From Buxus sempervirens (taxonomy: Eukaryota; Streptophyta; Magnoliopsida; Buxales; Buxaceae), in the NCBI GenBank assembly GCA_947561395.2, contig OX387187.1, forward strand, positions 27,013,829 to 27,077,828: DNA of 64,000 nt, read 5' to 3'. Position numbers and translations under genes: made by a program. Every line of letters starts with the position of its first letter. Position 1 is the stretch's first letter. The notes beneath the pieces are model-generated. The model saw nothing but the letters and a program-made list of their open reading frames with translations, had not been told where the DNA came from and searched no databases. Shown here in pieces: positions 45,010 to 55,922 of the stretch.

Positions 45010-45900
45010 AAGCAAAATCTTTCGTAAAAGTCTTTTACCAGCTATAATCAACTCCAGTAAAGGATTCATACCTATTTTCTTTTCCATAAACCATATTGAA
45101 TTGTAATTATATAATAGGAAAAAGTTGGCAATTATCATTAAAGATAATATAACTTTGTTACCATTATACAATTAATTATCTTAATTTTCTTTATTAATTT
45201 ATAATTATCCTAATTATAAATTTATGACTAATAATATTATAAATTAACTATCTGTAAAATTTAATTAATTAAGATATTAAATTTTAAATGTTATTTCATT
45301 ATACTAATTAATTAAGGTATAAATTAAGACATCAATTAAATTTTAAATATAACTTCATTATATTATCAGTATAATATAATGAAGTTATATTTAAAATTGA
45401 ATATAAATAATTATAATATAATATCTTAATAAATCATAATGCATTTATATATTAATTAATTAAGTTATTATAATTAATTTTATAAAATAATTAATTTCTA
45501 ATCTAAAATTAATTAATTTTTTCCCTATTCATTTATAATTGTCTTAGTAGGCAAAAGCTTTCGTAAAAATCTTTTACCAGCTATAATCTACTCCAATAAA
45601 AGATTAATGCATACTATCTTTTCATAAACCATATGGAATTATAATTATATAATAGGGAAAAGTTGGCAATTATCATCAAAGGTAATATAACTTCATTACT
45701 GTTATACAATTAATTATCTTTTCCTTATTAAATTAACTATCAGTAAATTTAATATAATTAATTATAATATATTATTTTAAATTAATTATAATTAATTTAT
45801 ATATTAATTAATTAAATTATTATAATAATATAATTAAATTTGTAATCTAAAATTAATAACCTTTTCCCTATTCACTTATAATCGTCTTAGTAAGTAATAA
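45010..45900. repeat. Diverged direct duplication of about 540 bp, very AT-rich
   Basis: Copy 1 starts at about 45013 and copy 2 at about 45554. Both begin with TTTCGTAAAA, CTTTTACCAGCTATAATC and CATAAACCATAT, then TATATAATAGG and GTTGGCAATTATCAT. Copy 2 lacks the hairpin region of copy 1. Confidence 0.8.
45339..45398. repeat. Perfect 28-bp inverted repeat, 4-nt loop
   Basis: Arms at 45339-45366 and 45371-45398 are exact reverse complements around CAGT. As a transcript it would fold into a long stable hairpin. It lies inside copy 1 of the AT-rich duplication and is absent from copy 2. Confidence 0.92.
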
Positions 45901-45911
45901 GTCCACATGAT

Positions 45912-45940
45912 GCCCGTGCATTGGACGGGCTGTTCGCTAG
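45912..45940 (+). mobile_element. Helitron 3' terminus
   Basis: GCCCGT, seven-base loop, ACGGGC (perfect 6-bp hairpin stem, 45912-45930), then TGTTCG and CTAG (45937-45940). This fits the Helitron 3' end pattern of hairpin plus CTRR. The flanking base is C rather than the usual T. The AT-rich duplication upstream is probably part of this element; its 5' TC end was not located. Confidence 0.6.
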
Positions 45941-47385
45941 CACATCTTGTAAAAGGAAAGGAATAATGAAATACCAAGCATGGTGAGATGGTCATTGGGT
46001 CAGAATGGGATTAGCAGCCTAGCCATAAACATGCTCCTGTCTTGAATATTGACTATTCTTCAAAAGCATAAAGGTGGGGGTTGGTTGTTGAGGCTGTGCA
46101 AGAACAGTCAATCCATGCTTCCCTCAGATCAAGCAAGAAAGAACATAACGACAGCTTTGTGCTAAGAAAGAGACAAAGTCAGAGAAACGTGGATGGTCTT
46201 ACCTTTGAATGTTTGAAATTTCTTTAATTGCTGATAATGGCTTCAATTTGTTCTTCTTTGACTCAATTATTACTCCATTTACTTCATTCATCCACCCATC
46301 ATCACAACCTTTACTTAAATATATGCAGTACCCTCCACGTTTTTCTGACTTTGCTTCATTTGTGACATCAAATCTATCCTTTATTTATTTAAGCAAATGT
46401 AGATGGACTGTTACCATTCTCTTTGTTTAATGTTTGTTTTAATTTATTTGTTACTCTCTCTTCCATACGCCTTTTCCTGTGTGCAAGTGTGCTTGTGTGC
46501 GCATGCGTTCATGCGAAGGTATAAACATGCCAATTAATAACATATATTTTTGTGCGTGCATGAATGCCTGTGCGCGTATGTGTGCATGCTAAGGCATAAA
46601 CATATGTTGAATGAATATCTCAATGAATTCCTTGATAAGATGAGAGCGTCTGATTCCATACATCAATGAACATTGTGTTTAGGGTATACGTAATCTCTGG
46701 CGTATGATATATTGTGATTAATTATTCTTTTATAGGCTGTTTGGTATAACTTTTTCAAAGCTACTTTTCAACTTTTCAAAGTTACTTTTCAAAGTAGATT
46801 TAAGTCATGTCAACACATTTAAATGTATTCGTTAGTTGCATTCGGATCGAGAAATGGGAGCTTCACAAGAAATGCCCGTTTCTTGTGACGCAATTTCTTT
46901 CATTTTCTGACCTGAGGAGTTGGATGGAAAATAAACTTTTTTTTATTCTGTATTTTCTCGCATGCCAAGTCCCAAAGCAATTTTTTTTTCCATTTCTTTC
47001 TCAGTATCAACACTCACAGACAGCATGCTAGAATTGTGCAATTTCTTACCATTTTCAAAGATTATAACCAACTGCCCAAATAAACATTCTATTCCCAAAA
47101 GGACCTTCTTTGTTTCTAGGCACGGACAAAACTTGATTTATCTGATTCAAGTCCAACCAAACTTCATATAGAAAGGTTAGAATTTTATGTTCTGAAAAGC
47201 ATAAGAAGACAAAATTTTCAAAGATCCCACCGCAATCCAAAGATATAGAATAAATTCTGATATTGGTCCATTGATTGCAAGCTTTCCAACATAGCATTCC
47301 ACTTAAACTACTAGCATAAACCCAAGGGATAATAGTCTAAGAAGCACGTGGACGGCATATACTAGGGTCAAGAGTTGGTATATAT
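45941..47385. other. Non-coding intergenic region
   Basis: No supported gene. A degenerate GTGTGCATGC-rich unit of about 90 bp is repeated at 46480-46600 (each with AAGG(T/C)ATAAACAT). TTTGGTATAACTTTTTCAAA at about 46740 resembles a MITE edge. Confidence 0.35.
47070..47118 (+). repeat. 49-bp exact direct repeat, copy 1
   Basis: Identical over 49 bases to 47523-47571, 453 bp downstream. It starts AACTGCCCAAATAAACATTC. Confidence 0.95.
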
Positions 47386-47876
47386 ATCTATCTATACTAT
47401 ATATAAATCCAATTCCCTCTTTTTGCCTATCATTTTACACTAAAAATGCCCTCTGATTTTTTTTCCTGATTTATTCCAATACCAAAGTTTGTTACTATTA
47501 TATATGTATAAATATCATAACTAACTGCCCAAATAAACATTCTATTCCCAAAAGGACCTTCTTTGTTTCTAATTTTTTCTGCTATGCATGGATTCCCCCA
47601 GTATTAAATGTAATTAGATTAGAGAATTACGCAAATCCTACTAAATTAGCATAAGGAATCCCAATAAAATCAATACTATTATATACATCGAAGTAGGGGG
47701 ATTCGATATTCGTCACTATGCCTTTTTGAAAGTTTAAAAGACTTTAATGCCCCTTAATTACCTAATTTTGTCTCATTCTTTAGAGTGACTCTAAAAAATT
47801 TTAAAAACTATTTTAATCTTTGAATAATTACTCATAAATAAAAATTCTATATATGTACAATATGCACGTGCAGCCA
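47386..47876 (+). mobile_element. Small Helitron-like element
   Basis: It starts in TCTATACTATATATAAATCC (about 47387), the typical start of plant non-autonomous Helitrons. The probable 3' end, about 47860-47876, reads GCACGTGC, AGCCATTAG and then T; the last tetramer is TTAG instead of CTAG. About 490 bp, no ORF. The second copy of the 49-bp repeat lies inside it. Confidence 0.4.
47523..47571 (+). repeat. 49-bp exact direct repeat, copy 2
   Basis: Exact copy of 47070-47118, within the Helitron-like element. Confidence 0.95.
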
Positions 47877-48850
47877 TTAGTCCCAACTAAAGACATGTCT
47901 ACAATTAAGCTTGGTCCCCTACTTAACCATAAAATATTGATACCAAATTGACCAGCCCAAAAGATTCTCTAGCACCCTGGTTTGTTCAAACTTGACTACA
48001 AGTGGTTTGGCTTAACTTAGAAAGGTTTGGTTATCCCATGCGCTTGACTCGTACCTCTAAACGTGCTCCGTTGTACGATGAGCCAGACTTGAAATATTAG
48101 GCGACCGTTTTAAGGTTGGGGTTATCTCTTCAACAAGGGTTTGGTTCAATAAATACTAGTGGTAGCACGTGAATAGTGCACGTCCTTACCCTTAACTTTT
48201 GCATACAAATGAGGGTTTAAATTCAAATGTGGAGGAAGTAGCTGGTGGTTATTATTTTCTTTCGTGGGCCACATCTTTCAATTGATTGCTTGTACATATA
48301 CTAGTACGATGCACATGTAGTACTGCACGTGAGAGAGAGTAGTTGCTTAGCCGATTGTTCGGTTAGTTTTGTTGCACTTTTGACAATTTTATCTCTTTAT
48401 TAATGAAACTTGACAGTATTGTATAAGGGCAAGTGTGGAAAATTGAATATGATGTTTGGGACGATTCCCAAGGGGCGTCTCACGTTATATGGAATATAGA
48501 TAATTATCTCCTATTACCAAAATGCCCTTTATTTTTAATTTTATCCATTTTCATCTCTCTATTAAATGCCCAGAGTTGTCTAATAATTTTGCTCCGTGAG
48601 CCTTCCCCCTAATCCATTATAATTTTAATAGGGGTAAATCAAAGACATATATAATATTTTGGAAATTTTTTAAAAAAGTGTTTCTATTTAGACTTGTTGA
48701 ATCCATAATTGTGAATTGTCAACCTAAGGCATTTAATATCCAGTCAATTTAAATTGAAAAAAAAAACAGAAAAGAAAAGGAAAAAAAAAAACTATTAAGT
48801 CATATGCGTACGATCTGTTCGAAATTTCCGTAGCATTTTAGTAACGTGGG
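47877..48850. other. Intergenic region upstream of the VQ gene, with Helitron-like ends
   Basis: No gene. Two minus-strand Helitron-3'-like ends: CACGTGCTACCACTAG followed by T (CTAG at 48156-48159), and GTGCATCGTACTAG followed by T (CTAG near 48301). Both resemble the hairpin-CTAG-T pattern. Their 5' ends were not identified. Confidence 0.35.
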
Positions 48851-48859
48851 TTGCGATAC

Positions 48860-49137
48860 ATCCCACGTGGTTTGACCGAAGACCGTCGCAATTCCAACGC
48901 CCAAAGTCACGACCCAGAGATCCCGCCGCTGACGTGGTGATGTTCCACTTTGACGTCATCCACATCAGTCGATGCTGCTTCGGCGAAGCAAACATTGAAC
49001 CCCGGACCTTCCAGAACCGTAGAGATGACAAAGTCTTCACGCAACGGGCCTACGTGACGATCTGACGTGTCATGATGGACGGTCGTGATCTTAGGTAAAT
49101 ACTTCTTTGACATGATGGTATTCACACCCATAAATAC
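48860..49137 (+). promoter_or_regulatory. VQ gene promoter: G-box, W-box and TGA-element cluster with TATA box
   Basis: CACGTG G-box at 48864-48869. W-box cores TTGAC at 48872-48876, 48950-48954 and 49107-49111. A palindromic TGACGTCA (bZIP/TGA site) at 48951-48958, overlapping the second W-box. More TGACG/GACGT words at 48930 and 49060. A CATAAATAC TATA-like box at about 49129-49137 sits about 60 bp before the ATG. W-boxes bind WRKY factors, the usual partners of VQ proteins, so WRKY feedback and stress or ABA input are plausible (inference). Confidence 0.6.
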
Positions 49138-49192
49138 GCAAGGGGGCGATGGTATTTCTTTTCTTACAAGAAGGCCTGACTGACTCCTTTCC

Positions 49193-49906
49193 ATGGCCAT
49201 GAGTGATACAACTTCTAGTCCCGTTAATGAATGGATTCAGTTGTATCGCCGGACGGCGGTGGCGGGACAAGCAGCGCCACCAGTGCGTGGTGGTGGTTCA
49301 TCGGCGGTAACCATGTTCGGCGGCCAAGTCTTGGACGCCACCGTGGTCACGACCACCACCACCTCTGCCAGCCCACCAAGCCCTCTAGGTACAAGCAACT
49401 CTGGTGCAACTTTGGGTCATTTGAACCCCGACGGCCGAGTATCGAAACCACCCCGGCGGAGGTCGAGAGCTTCTAGGAGGACTCCCACCACCCTCCTCAA
49501 CACAGACACTACAAATTTTCGAGCCATGGTGCAACAATTCACCGGCGGTCCGAGCGCATCCTTATCCTCAAGGTCCCAAATTGGTGCACCAAATCTCAGT
49601 TTCGGGGTCGAGGGGCATCAACAACATTTGAACACAGCTTCTTTCATGGTACCTTTTAATTATCATCAACAACAGCAACAGCAGCCGCAGCAGCAACAAC
49701 AACAACAGCTGCAATATTATCAGCAAGAGCAATATATCTCTCCAATGAACAGAAACAATACTGGTGAGGTATTCCTTCCAAGTTTCAACAACCCCAGATC
49801 TAGTTTGGAGAATACTGAAGGCTTTTTCATGGAGAATGTTTCCTCACTTGCTCTTCCAAGGACAGCTTCATCTAACGATAACAGGAACAATGGCTACATC
49901 TTGTGA
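49193..49906 (+). CDS. VQ-motif protein (VQ22/JAV1-like group), intact
   Basis: Small nuclear co-regulators that bind WRKY DNA-binding domains through FxxxVQxxTG. This intronless 237-residue protein has a basic, NLS-like KPPRRRSRASRRTPTT stretch (residues 85-100), then the VQ motif FRAMVQQFTG at 109-118, then a Gln-rich tract (about 158-180, coded by mixed CAA/CAG). It also has SP/TP sites (SPPSP near 60) of the kind MAP kinases phosphorylate. The SRASRRTPTTLLNTDTTNFR context places it with Arabidopsis VQ15/VQ22/VQ24-type proteins; VQ22 is JAV1, a jasmonate defence repressor, but orthology is not proven. The first ATG (49193) is used; a second in-frame ATG lies two codons on. Length and single-exon structure are normal for the family. 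It is the only gene here that looks functional. Confidence 0.93.
   Translation: MAMSDTTSSPVNEWIQLYRRTAVAGQAAPPVRGGGSSAVTMFGGQVLDATVVTTTTTSASPPSPLGTSNSGATLGHLNPDGRVSKPPRRRSRASRRTPTTLLNTDTTNFRAMVQQFTGGPSASLSSRSQIGAPNLSFGVEGHQQHLNTASFMVPFNYHQQQQQQPQQQQQQQLQYYQQEQYISPMNRNNTGEVFLPSFNNPRSSLENTEGFFMENVSSLALPRTASSNDNRNNGYIL
49665..49725 (+). repeat. CAA/CAG repeat encoding the Gln-rich tract
   Basis: Imperfect trinucleotide run within the VQ gene, interrupted by one CCG. A likely length polymorphism that keeps the frame. Confidence 0.85.
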
Positions 49907-51453
49907 GATAGGCATGAAGAAGAAAGTTAGGTACTGACTTGTCATCACAGAAAGAATGATGATTACTACTGTAGATATCTCCCCCAAGTTAATTAACTCC
50001 AGGGCATAATAGCTATAGATACAATTTCTATTTTGTAATTTTTGTTCATTTGATGTTGCTTATGTTGCAATACTATCCAAGATTACAGTTTTTGAAGGCC
50101 ACCTGCTCATCAAAAATTTCATTGGGGAAGCAGATGTTGAAAATGGGATGTGAAAGGACAGGATATCTGGGGCCCACTAACACCAGAAATTAAGTATATA
50201 TATATATCTCTTTCAATGAAGTCAAGCCTACCCTAATCTTGTTTGATTTGAATTTTGAATTTGATATGATGACCCTTGATTTGGTGGGATTACACTAGGT
50301 TTTGGAATTTTGAATATTCATTTCATGTCAAGCACTTGAATTTTCAAATGTTAAATAAGGTAATGAGATCATAAAGTTAAACCCCATGTGGGTTTAGTCA
50401 AATTATCCATTACAGATGAACCAACCTTTACACATCCTAGTGTGAATCCAGTACTGTGAGCCTTTAAACACCTTTGAATTTTGATTGTGATAGGAACTGC
50501 AGACCTAAATTCCAATTAGTATCTACCACAGATTTCAAATCCTGAAACCTTTTAAGTACGGGGATGATGTAAGTCTTGGATCTTTCTGACATATTTTCCA
50601 ATTATCTACTAAACAAATTTTCAGATATTGGACTGGTTTTCAGCTCCGGTCCTGGGTAGGAGACATGTTAGTTTGGGCCTTAAAATGGGCCAACCAAACA
50701 GGACTTTTACTTGCATAGTCTTGGGTGGGCTTGGCCTTATCTCAATCCAGTCCAAGTAGAGGCCATTAGTACCTGCCCTTTCCTTGCTTTTAGTTTTATT
50801 GTGAAGAATAAAAATTAGTGTTTAGGATTCTAACCAGATTCTTAAAAAAAAAAAAAAAAGAAAATTCATGTTTTGTATGAATACTAAATGCGAATACGAT
50901 AATTAAATTTTTATTAGTGTTGCATGTAGGAGAAAAAAATGATCTTTCATAAATTCACAAGCACAAATATTCTTTTCTTTTATTTCCTATGCATTGGGCC
51001 GCAGGCTGGGTCGAGTTTGGATTAAGATCAAAGCTTGACCCCATTTAAAAGTAATTCGCCACACTTACCCTTATTTACCTGCAACCTAACCCAAATGTCT
51101 TTTTTTTTTTTTTTTTTTTAAAGTTTGGATTGGGCTCGGCCCAACCCAAACTAAATATACATTTAAAGGTTTCACTATATGTATAAGGTTGACTCTCATA
51201 TGTGTTGTCAAAAAGGATCGTCTAACAACCTGCAACCTTTCTTCTCCATTATTATTTTTTAAAAAATTTCATCATTTATATATATTTTTTAAAAGTAATC
51301 TCTAAATTGCTATTTTAAAGAGATATATTTCTTGATTATAGATGTACGGTTTGAAGATTAATTCTATATGCAAGTGTAATATGCTAAAAAAAAAATTCCT
51401 CTGCATTAATTTAAATTAACACGAGATAAAAGAATAGTTTTTATCAATACATG

Positions 51454-51457
<4 letters not shown>
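49907..51457. other. VQ gene 3' region and intergenic sequence
   Basis: The 3' UTR probably extends some 150-200 bp (TTTGTAATTTTTG near 50034). Beyond it is AT-rich sequence with GGGCTTGGCC-like words (50640-50760, 51000-51150) and a T20-like run (51101-51119) that could mark a decayed retroposon tail. No gene. Confidence 0.4.

Positions 51458-51506
<49 letters not shown>
51458..51506. repeat. (AT)n microsatellite
   Basis: About 24 AT units. Confidence 0.97.
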
Positions 51507-51509
<3 letters not shown>

Positions 51510-52348
51510 AGATAAACATTTATAAAAAATTTAATAAACATGTCAGTATACCAAGTTTCCATAGATCCTGCATGAAGCTACATCTCAAGCATATATGGAC
51601 AAATTTAAAAAATTTAGATGAAAGATTAAGAACATCTCATAAAGCATGCTTAATTGAATTTCATACCTTTGTAGAAACCCAAGCTTATTTTATCAAAATA
51701 TGTTTATGTATAAAATAATATAGATATGAAATTTGCCGTAGGAGGTCGCATTCTGTTTACGTCTTGCACATCAACACTATCGACAGAAACCGGCTCGAGG
51801 ATGGGCCCCACATTCTAGAGGAAGTCTGGCCCAACCCAAATCCGATGACTCTACCATGAGTGTTAGGTCCCATGACCTGTGCTTGCTTGATGATTGGGCT
51901 TATTAGAAAGCCCAATTCAAGTTTATTTTAATCTAGTCCCATCAAAAGGCGCAATTTGTCAGCAAAGGCAAAACAATCATTTTTAGATACTATTCCTGAG
52001 AAAATTATTGAATCCACTATAGAACTCTCAAAATGATGAACAATATAAAAAAAAATTTCACTCAAAAAGCATTTAAAATGAAAAAGTAAGATGAGAAATA
52101 GAGATAGGGAGGTCTTGAAAAGAAAAGAAAATGAAATTCTATTACGCATTAAACTTTTGAAAATATCTAAAACATCATAAGTCTTTTCTAATTTACAAAA
52201 TTTTACCCCTAGATTTCAACGAACCATCTTTTTAAGCATGTGTTGGTAGGTTCTTCATTGGTGCATAATACCCATACTGTGTGAACAATGAGATTATTTC
52301 TGGCCTTATGAAATTTGCAGACATGACTGGATTTTCGTTCCAGTCTTT
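51507..52348. other. Intergenic, no feature recognised
   Basis: No supported coding region. The ORF at 51928-52149 (-) is low-complexity and hydrophobic without a signature. Confidence 0.35.
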
Positions 52349-52479
52349 GTGTGCATCTTGGGCTTAGTCCACAATACCAGTACCTCTTTTGTTATGATAT
52401 TAACTTGGGTCATTTCTTCATATCCAAAGACGTTAGATTTAATGAAACCGAGTTTCCCCTTGCTACTAGATCCAAGCCC

Positions 52480-53282
52480 ACCACATCATAACCCATACCC
52501 TTCTTCCACTCCATCTATTCTAGGACCCGCTCATTCTCGTTCTTCACCCGACACTTCATCTTCTCTCTCATCCGATTCAACCTCTTCATCTACTCTCTTA
52601 CATCTGTACACCCAGCTCCTACTCACCATATCCATTATCCACCACAAGTCCAACTCACCACTGCCGCTTCTGCCGATTCTGTTCCTGAAGATCCAAGTTG
52701 TTTTTCGATTGCTCAGATATATCCCGAATGGAGGGACGTCATGGCTCAAGAACTTAATGCCTTATTGATCAATGGATCTTGGTCACTTGTCCCTTCCTTT
52801 GAATCACGGAATACAATACTCTGCAAATGGGTATTCCGAACCAAACAGTTTGCCGATGGTTCGATTGGGCGCAGGAAGGCCAATCTTGTTGCAAAGGGCT
52901 TCTTACAACAATCGAGGGTCGATTATGATCACACGTTTAGCCCAGTAGTTAAAACTACCACAATTCGGTTAGTTTTATCTCTTGTTGTTTCTAAACGTTG
53001 GCCTATTTGTCAATATGATGTCCAAAATGCTTTCTTGCTTGGCCCCCTTACAGAGACAATGTACATGGCTCAGCCTCCTAGTTTTGTGCATCCACAATTT
53101 CCCCATAATGTCTGCAAATTGCATATTTTTTGCATGGCCTCAAATAGTCTCTTCGTGCCTGGTATTCTCTCCTAGGCAGCTAGCTTCTCCAACTTGGTTG
53201 CTCTACAGCTACTGCTGATTCATCCCTATTTGTGATGAACCATAAGAGAATGGTCCTCCTGGAACATCCTATTCAGTTAGTT
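52480..53282 (+). pseudogene. Ty1/copia reverse transcriptase relic
   Basis: A Ser/Pro/His-rich linker (about 52480-52680) leads into the copia RT domain: EWRDVMAQELNALL, CKWVFRTKQFADGS, LVAKGFLQQSRVDYDHTFSP and VVKTTTIRLVLSL, then CQYDVQNAFLLGPLTETMYM. In intact copia RT the next part reads KLHKALYGLKQAPRAWY; here the frame shifts near 53135 and GLK-SLRAWYS is found in another frame. The catalytic YVDD box and RNase H are missing: the sequence jumps to an LTR-like end about 100 bp later. Truncated, dead element. Confidence 0.9.
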
Positions 53283-53420
53283 TGTTATGAGATCCATTCG
53301 TATATTCCTTTCTGTTTTGCTTATATAAACACATCCATGTTCATTACTGTTGTTAACAAAGAAATGAAATAAAGCATTTCTTTCAGCTCTTAAATCATCT
53401 CTATGTTTTCAGTTCTAACA
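53283..53420 (+). mobile_element. Probable remnant of the copia 3' LTR
   Basis: A block starting TGTTATGAGATCC and ending CAGTTCTAACA, a common copia LTR terminus. It contains a TATATAAAC box and AAGAAATGAAATAAAG, which resembles a polyadenylation region. The short length suggests internal deletion. No matching 5' LTR in the window. Confidence 0.5.
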
Positions 53421-54083
53421 TGGGAGATGAAAGGATCACCTCATCTTGTTCAATCGGACTTGGAATTCAAACCATTCATTCGGCTGGTCTCCACCAAACT
53501 TTTTTCTTTAAACCTCTCCACAAACACAGATTGTATTTAACTGCTTAAAGTTTGCAATGGAGAATGGTATGCATAAAGAACTGTACACACCACAAAATAT
53601 GTTTAATTCTTGTTTTCTCCAACTCCAAATGCACTTCAAATGTCAAGCCAAGTCCGAATGGGTGATATAACAACTATTATGCATCCATCTCCATGAACAG
53701 AAGGCAAAAAAATGTAAATCAGATGGAGAACAATGGTTTGGCCGTGCAGTTTGTCACAGCTGAACCATTAACCATTCAATTCCAAACACTTATTCTAGTT
53801 AGTTCAACCATTTGTACAACATGAAACTAAATCAGTTAAAGCTCATAATACCTTGTATGGCGAGACTTCTCTTGGCTTCAGGAGCTCATTTGCGCAGCAG
53901 TAGGGTTATTCCTATCAGTGCTTAGGATTTGTGAATATCTCTGTAGCTCTGTTTCTAAGCTAACAGAGATCCTCTCTTCCCTAAAGATCCCTCCCTCTCT
54001 CTTTTAGCTCTCAGTTGCTTCCCCAGTCTTCCTCCGTGTTCCTCCCTCCCTAAGAAAATCTCTTCTTGTTGAGGAGAGTTTCT
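53421..54083. other. Intergenic, no gene recognised
   Basis: Mixed sequence with no motif-supported coding region. Confidence 0.35.
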
Positions 54084-54201
54084 CAGGAAGTAAAGGTGCC
54101 ATGAATGAGCAGTTGGGCATCAGGAGACAGGAAGTAAAGGTGCCATGAATGAGCAGTTGGGCATCAGGAAGTAAAGGTGCCATGAATGAGCAGTTGGGCA
54201 T
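54084..54201 (+). repeat. 37-bp tandem repeat, three copies
   Basis: Units at 54084-54120, 54128-54164 and 54165-54201, each CAGGAAGTAAAGGTGCCATG and onward to GTTGGGCAT. The first two are separated by a 7-bp partial unit (CAGGAGA). The units are identical, so the expansion is recent. Confidence 0.95.
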
Positions 54202-54228
54202 GCAGCCGAATCCGACGCATGCCCAACT
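54192..54228. repeat. 12-bp palindrome at the end of the 37-bp array
   Basis: AGTTGGGCATGC (54192-54203) and its exact reverse complement GCATGCCCAACT (54217-54228), 13 bp apart. Confidence 0.9.
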
Positions 54229-54239
54229 CCCTCATTAAA

Positions 54240-54562
54240 TGAGACTTTTATTTTTTATTTTTTGTCTTATCCTCTCTTTTCAGGCAATCTCTAAGTAGCC
54301 ACTTGGCAATCACATGGCACACACGTGGTAGCCACTTATTCAACCCAAAAGTACCAAAATACCCCTAGATTTGTCTTGGCCGTAACTTTTTTCATTTGGA
54401 GCTCAATTTCAATTTGAGCACAATCAGTGGCATTGGAATCGTGTTGAAGTCTTCTTTTTAATGGTGTAGAGAACACAAATTTTTTGCCCTTGGTTTCAAC
54501 CTGATCTTAGGGTCTCATTGTGTTTAGCACATTTTAACTTAAGCAAAATTTGGGTGCTTACA
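54240..54562 (-). mobile_element. Possible LTR fragment
   Basis: Ends on + with CAAAATTTGGGTGCTTACA, the complement of a common gypsy LTR start (TGTAAGCACCCAAATTT). The left boundary and TSD were not found. Confidence 0.35.
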
Positions 54563-54888
54563 ATCTATATAAGCACATAATTAATTATTACCTTTATTCA
54601 ACATGCTTTGTCCATCTATCTAAATATGCAAAAGACATTGCCTTTTTTTTTGGAGCTTTTATCTAAATCCCCAATGTCTTGGCAGATTTGCTAAATAATA
54701 GGGCTTTCCATGCACAAATAAGTGCATCTAACATGTAAAATAGTGCAACTAAAATTGTCTATAGCTAGGAGTTTATAATACTCTTGAGAAAAAAGTAGTA
54801 TATCATATAGACAAAAATGTACATCTGAACATGTAAATTGTTGCATCCAAAATTGCCTAGAACTGGATGATTCACTATAAGTGTATCC
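54563..54888. other. Intergenic, AT-rich
   Basis: No gene recognised. Words such as AACATGTAAA(A/T)TGTTGCA and CCTAGAACTGGATGATTCACTATAA recur at about 54730 and 54830, suggesting a degenerate duplication of about 100 bp. Confidence 0.4.
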
Positions 54889-55268
54889 TGGAGATGGCAA
54901 CGGGGTAGGTTTTTGGTAAATACGGATGCACCACTAAAGGAGTTTTGCCAATACCAAGCCTTGACCCACCACTATCGGATTGGTAACGAGCAAGTCAGGA
55001 ATGACCCAATTGTATTAAAAATGATAAGAAAACATGCTTTTTTAAATATAAATTATTAATATATATATTTATTATTATATATGATATATATATATTAAAA
55101 TAGTATTTAAAATAGAGAAAAATAATATTTTAATACATTAAGATCAAGTTCATGTACAAGGCCGCTTAGGCTAAGCTGCCCATAAACCTGATTTGGCAAT
55201 ACCAAACCCTCACCATTGGGGGCAGGACGGGCAGGTTACCCATCTAACCCACCCCATTTCCATCCCTA
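54889..55268. mobile_element. hAT-like MITE, relative of 42304-42667
   Basis: The left end TGGAGATGGCAACGGGG and right end CCCCATTTCCATCCCTA form TIRs matching the other MITE, with the same GGGTTACCCA subterminal blocks and an AT-rich centre. No clear TSD. Confidence 0.65.
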
Positions 55269-55520
55269 CACCCTACACATAAATGTGTCTAACATGTTAA
55301 TTAGCGTATCCAAAATTTTTTAGGTGCTATAGTATAACTCTAAACTATATCTATGTATCACATTCTCGACAGCTTTCATATTTACTATTAATTAAACTAA
55401 GTTTTACGACAAGGATGACGAGAGAGATCGTCTTGTGTAGGATTACAAGTTAATGAAAGATTTCCTTCCTTCTATATATCTTTGTTTATAAGATTTCCCT
55501 AATGGATATATATATATAAA

Positions 55521-55601
55521 TTCTCGCTAGATGAAAAGAGAGAGTTTCATTCCTAACATATATAAAATTCTCGCTAGATGAAAAGAGAGAGTTTCATTCC
55601 T
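55521..55601 (+). repeat. Tandem duplication of about 46 bp
   Basis: ATTCTCGCTAGATGAAAAGA and the following GAGAGTTTCATTCCTA occur twice in a row. Confidence 0.85.
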
Positions 55602-55922
55602 AGTCAACTCTTAAATGAATTATTTTCTTCTTCCTTTCATCTTTTTCTTATAAGATTCTGCTAATGGATATTTATATGTCTGTGCACGAGTGCGTGCATG
55701 CACGTGTGTGTTGTGTGCGCCACTGCATGTGTGTTAAGGGTCAGTTACTGGCTTCCTGGATAGGCAATTATTTTGTAGGGATTTTTGGCGAGGTAATTGC
55801 TTTCAAGACAGGCAATTATCTATTATAAAAAATAATATAAAATGTTATCCCTTGTTGAAAACAAGTTTATGTCTTTCTCCAAGTGTATTGTCACCGAAAG
55901 GTGATAAGGTGCAAATAAATAA

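Noticed and set aside
52349-52768. 139-codon Ser/Pro-rich ORF as a host gene
   Set aside because: It is the low-complexity linker before the copia RT domain, read partly in another frame.
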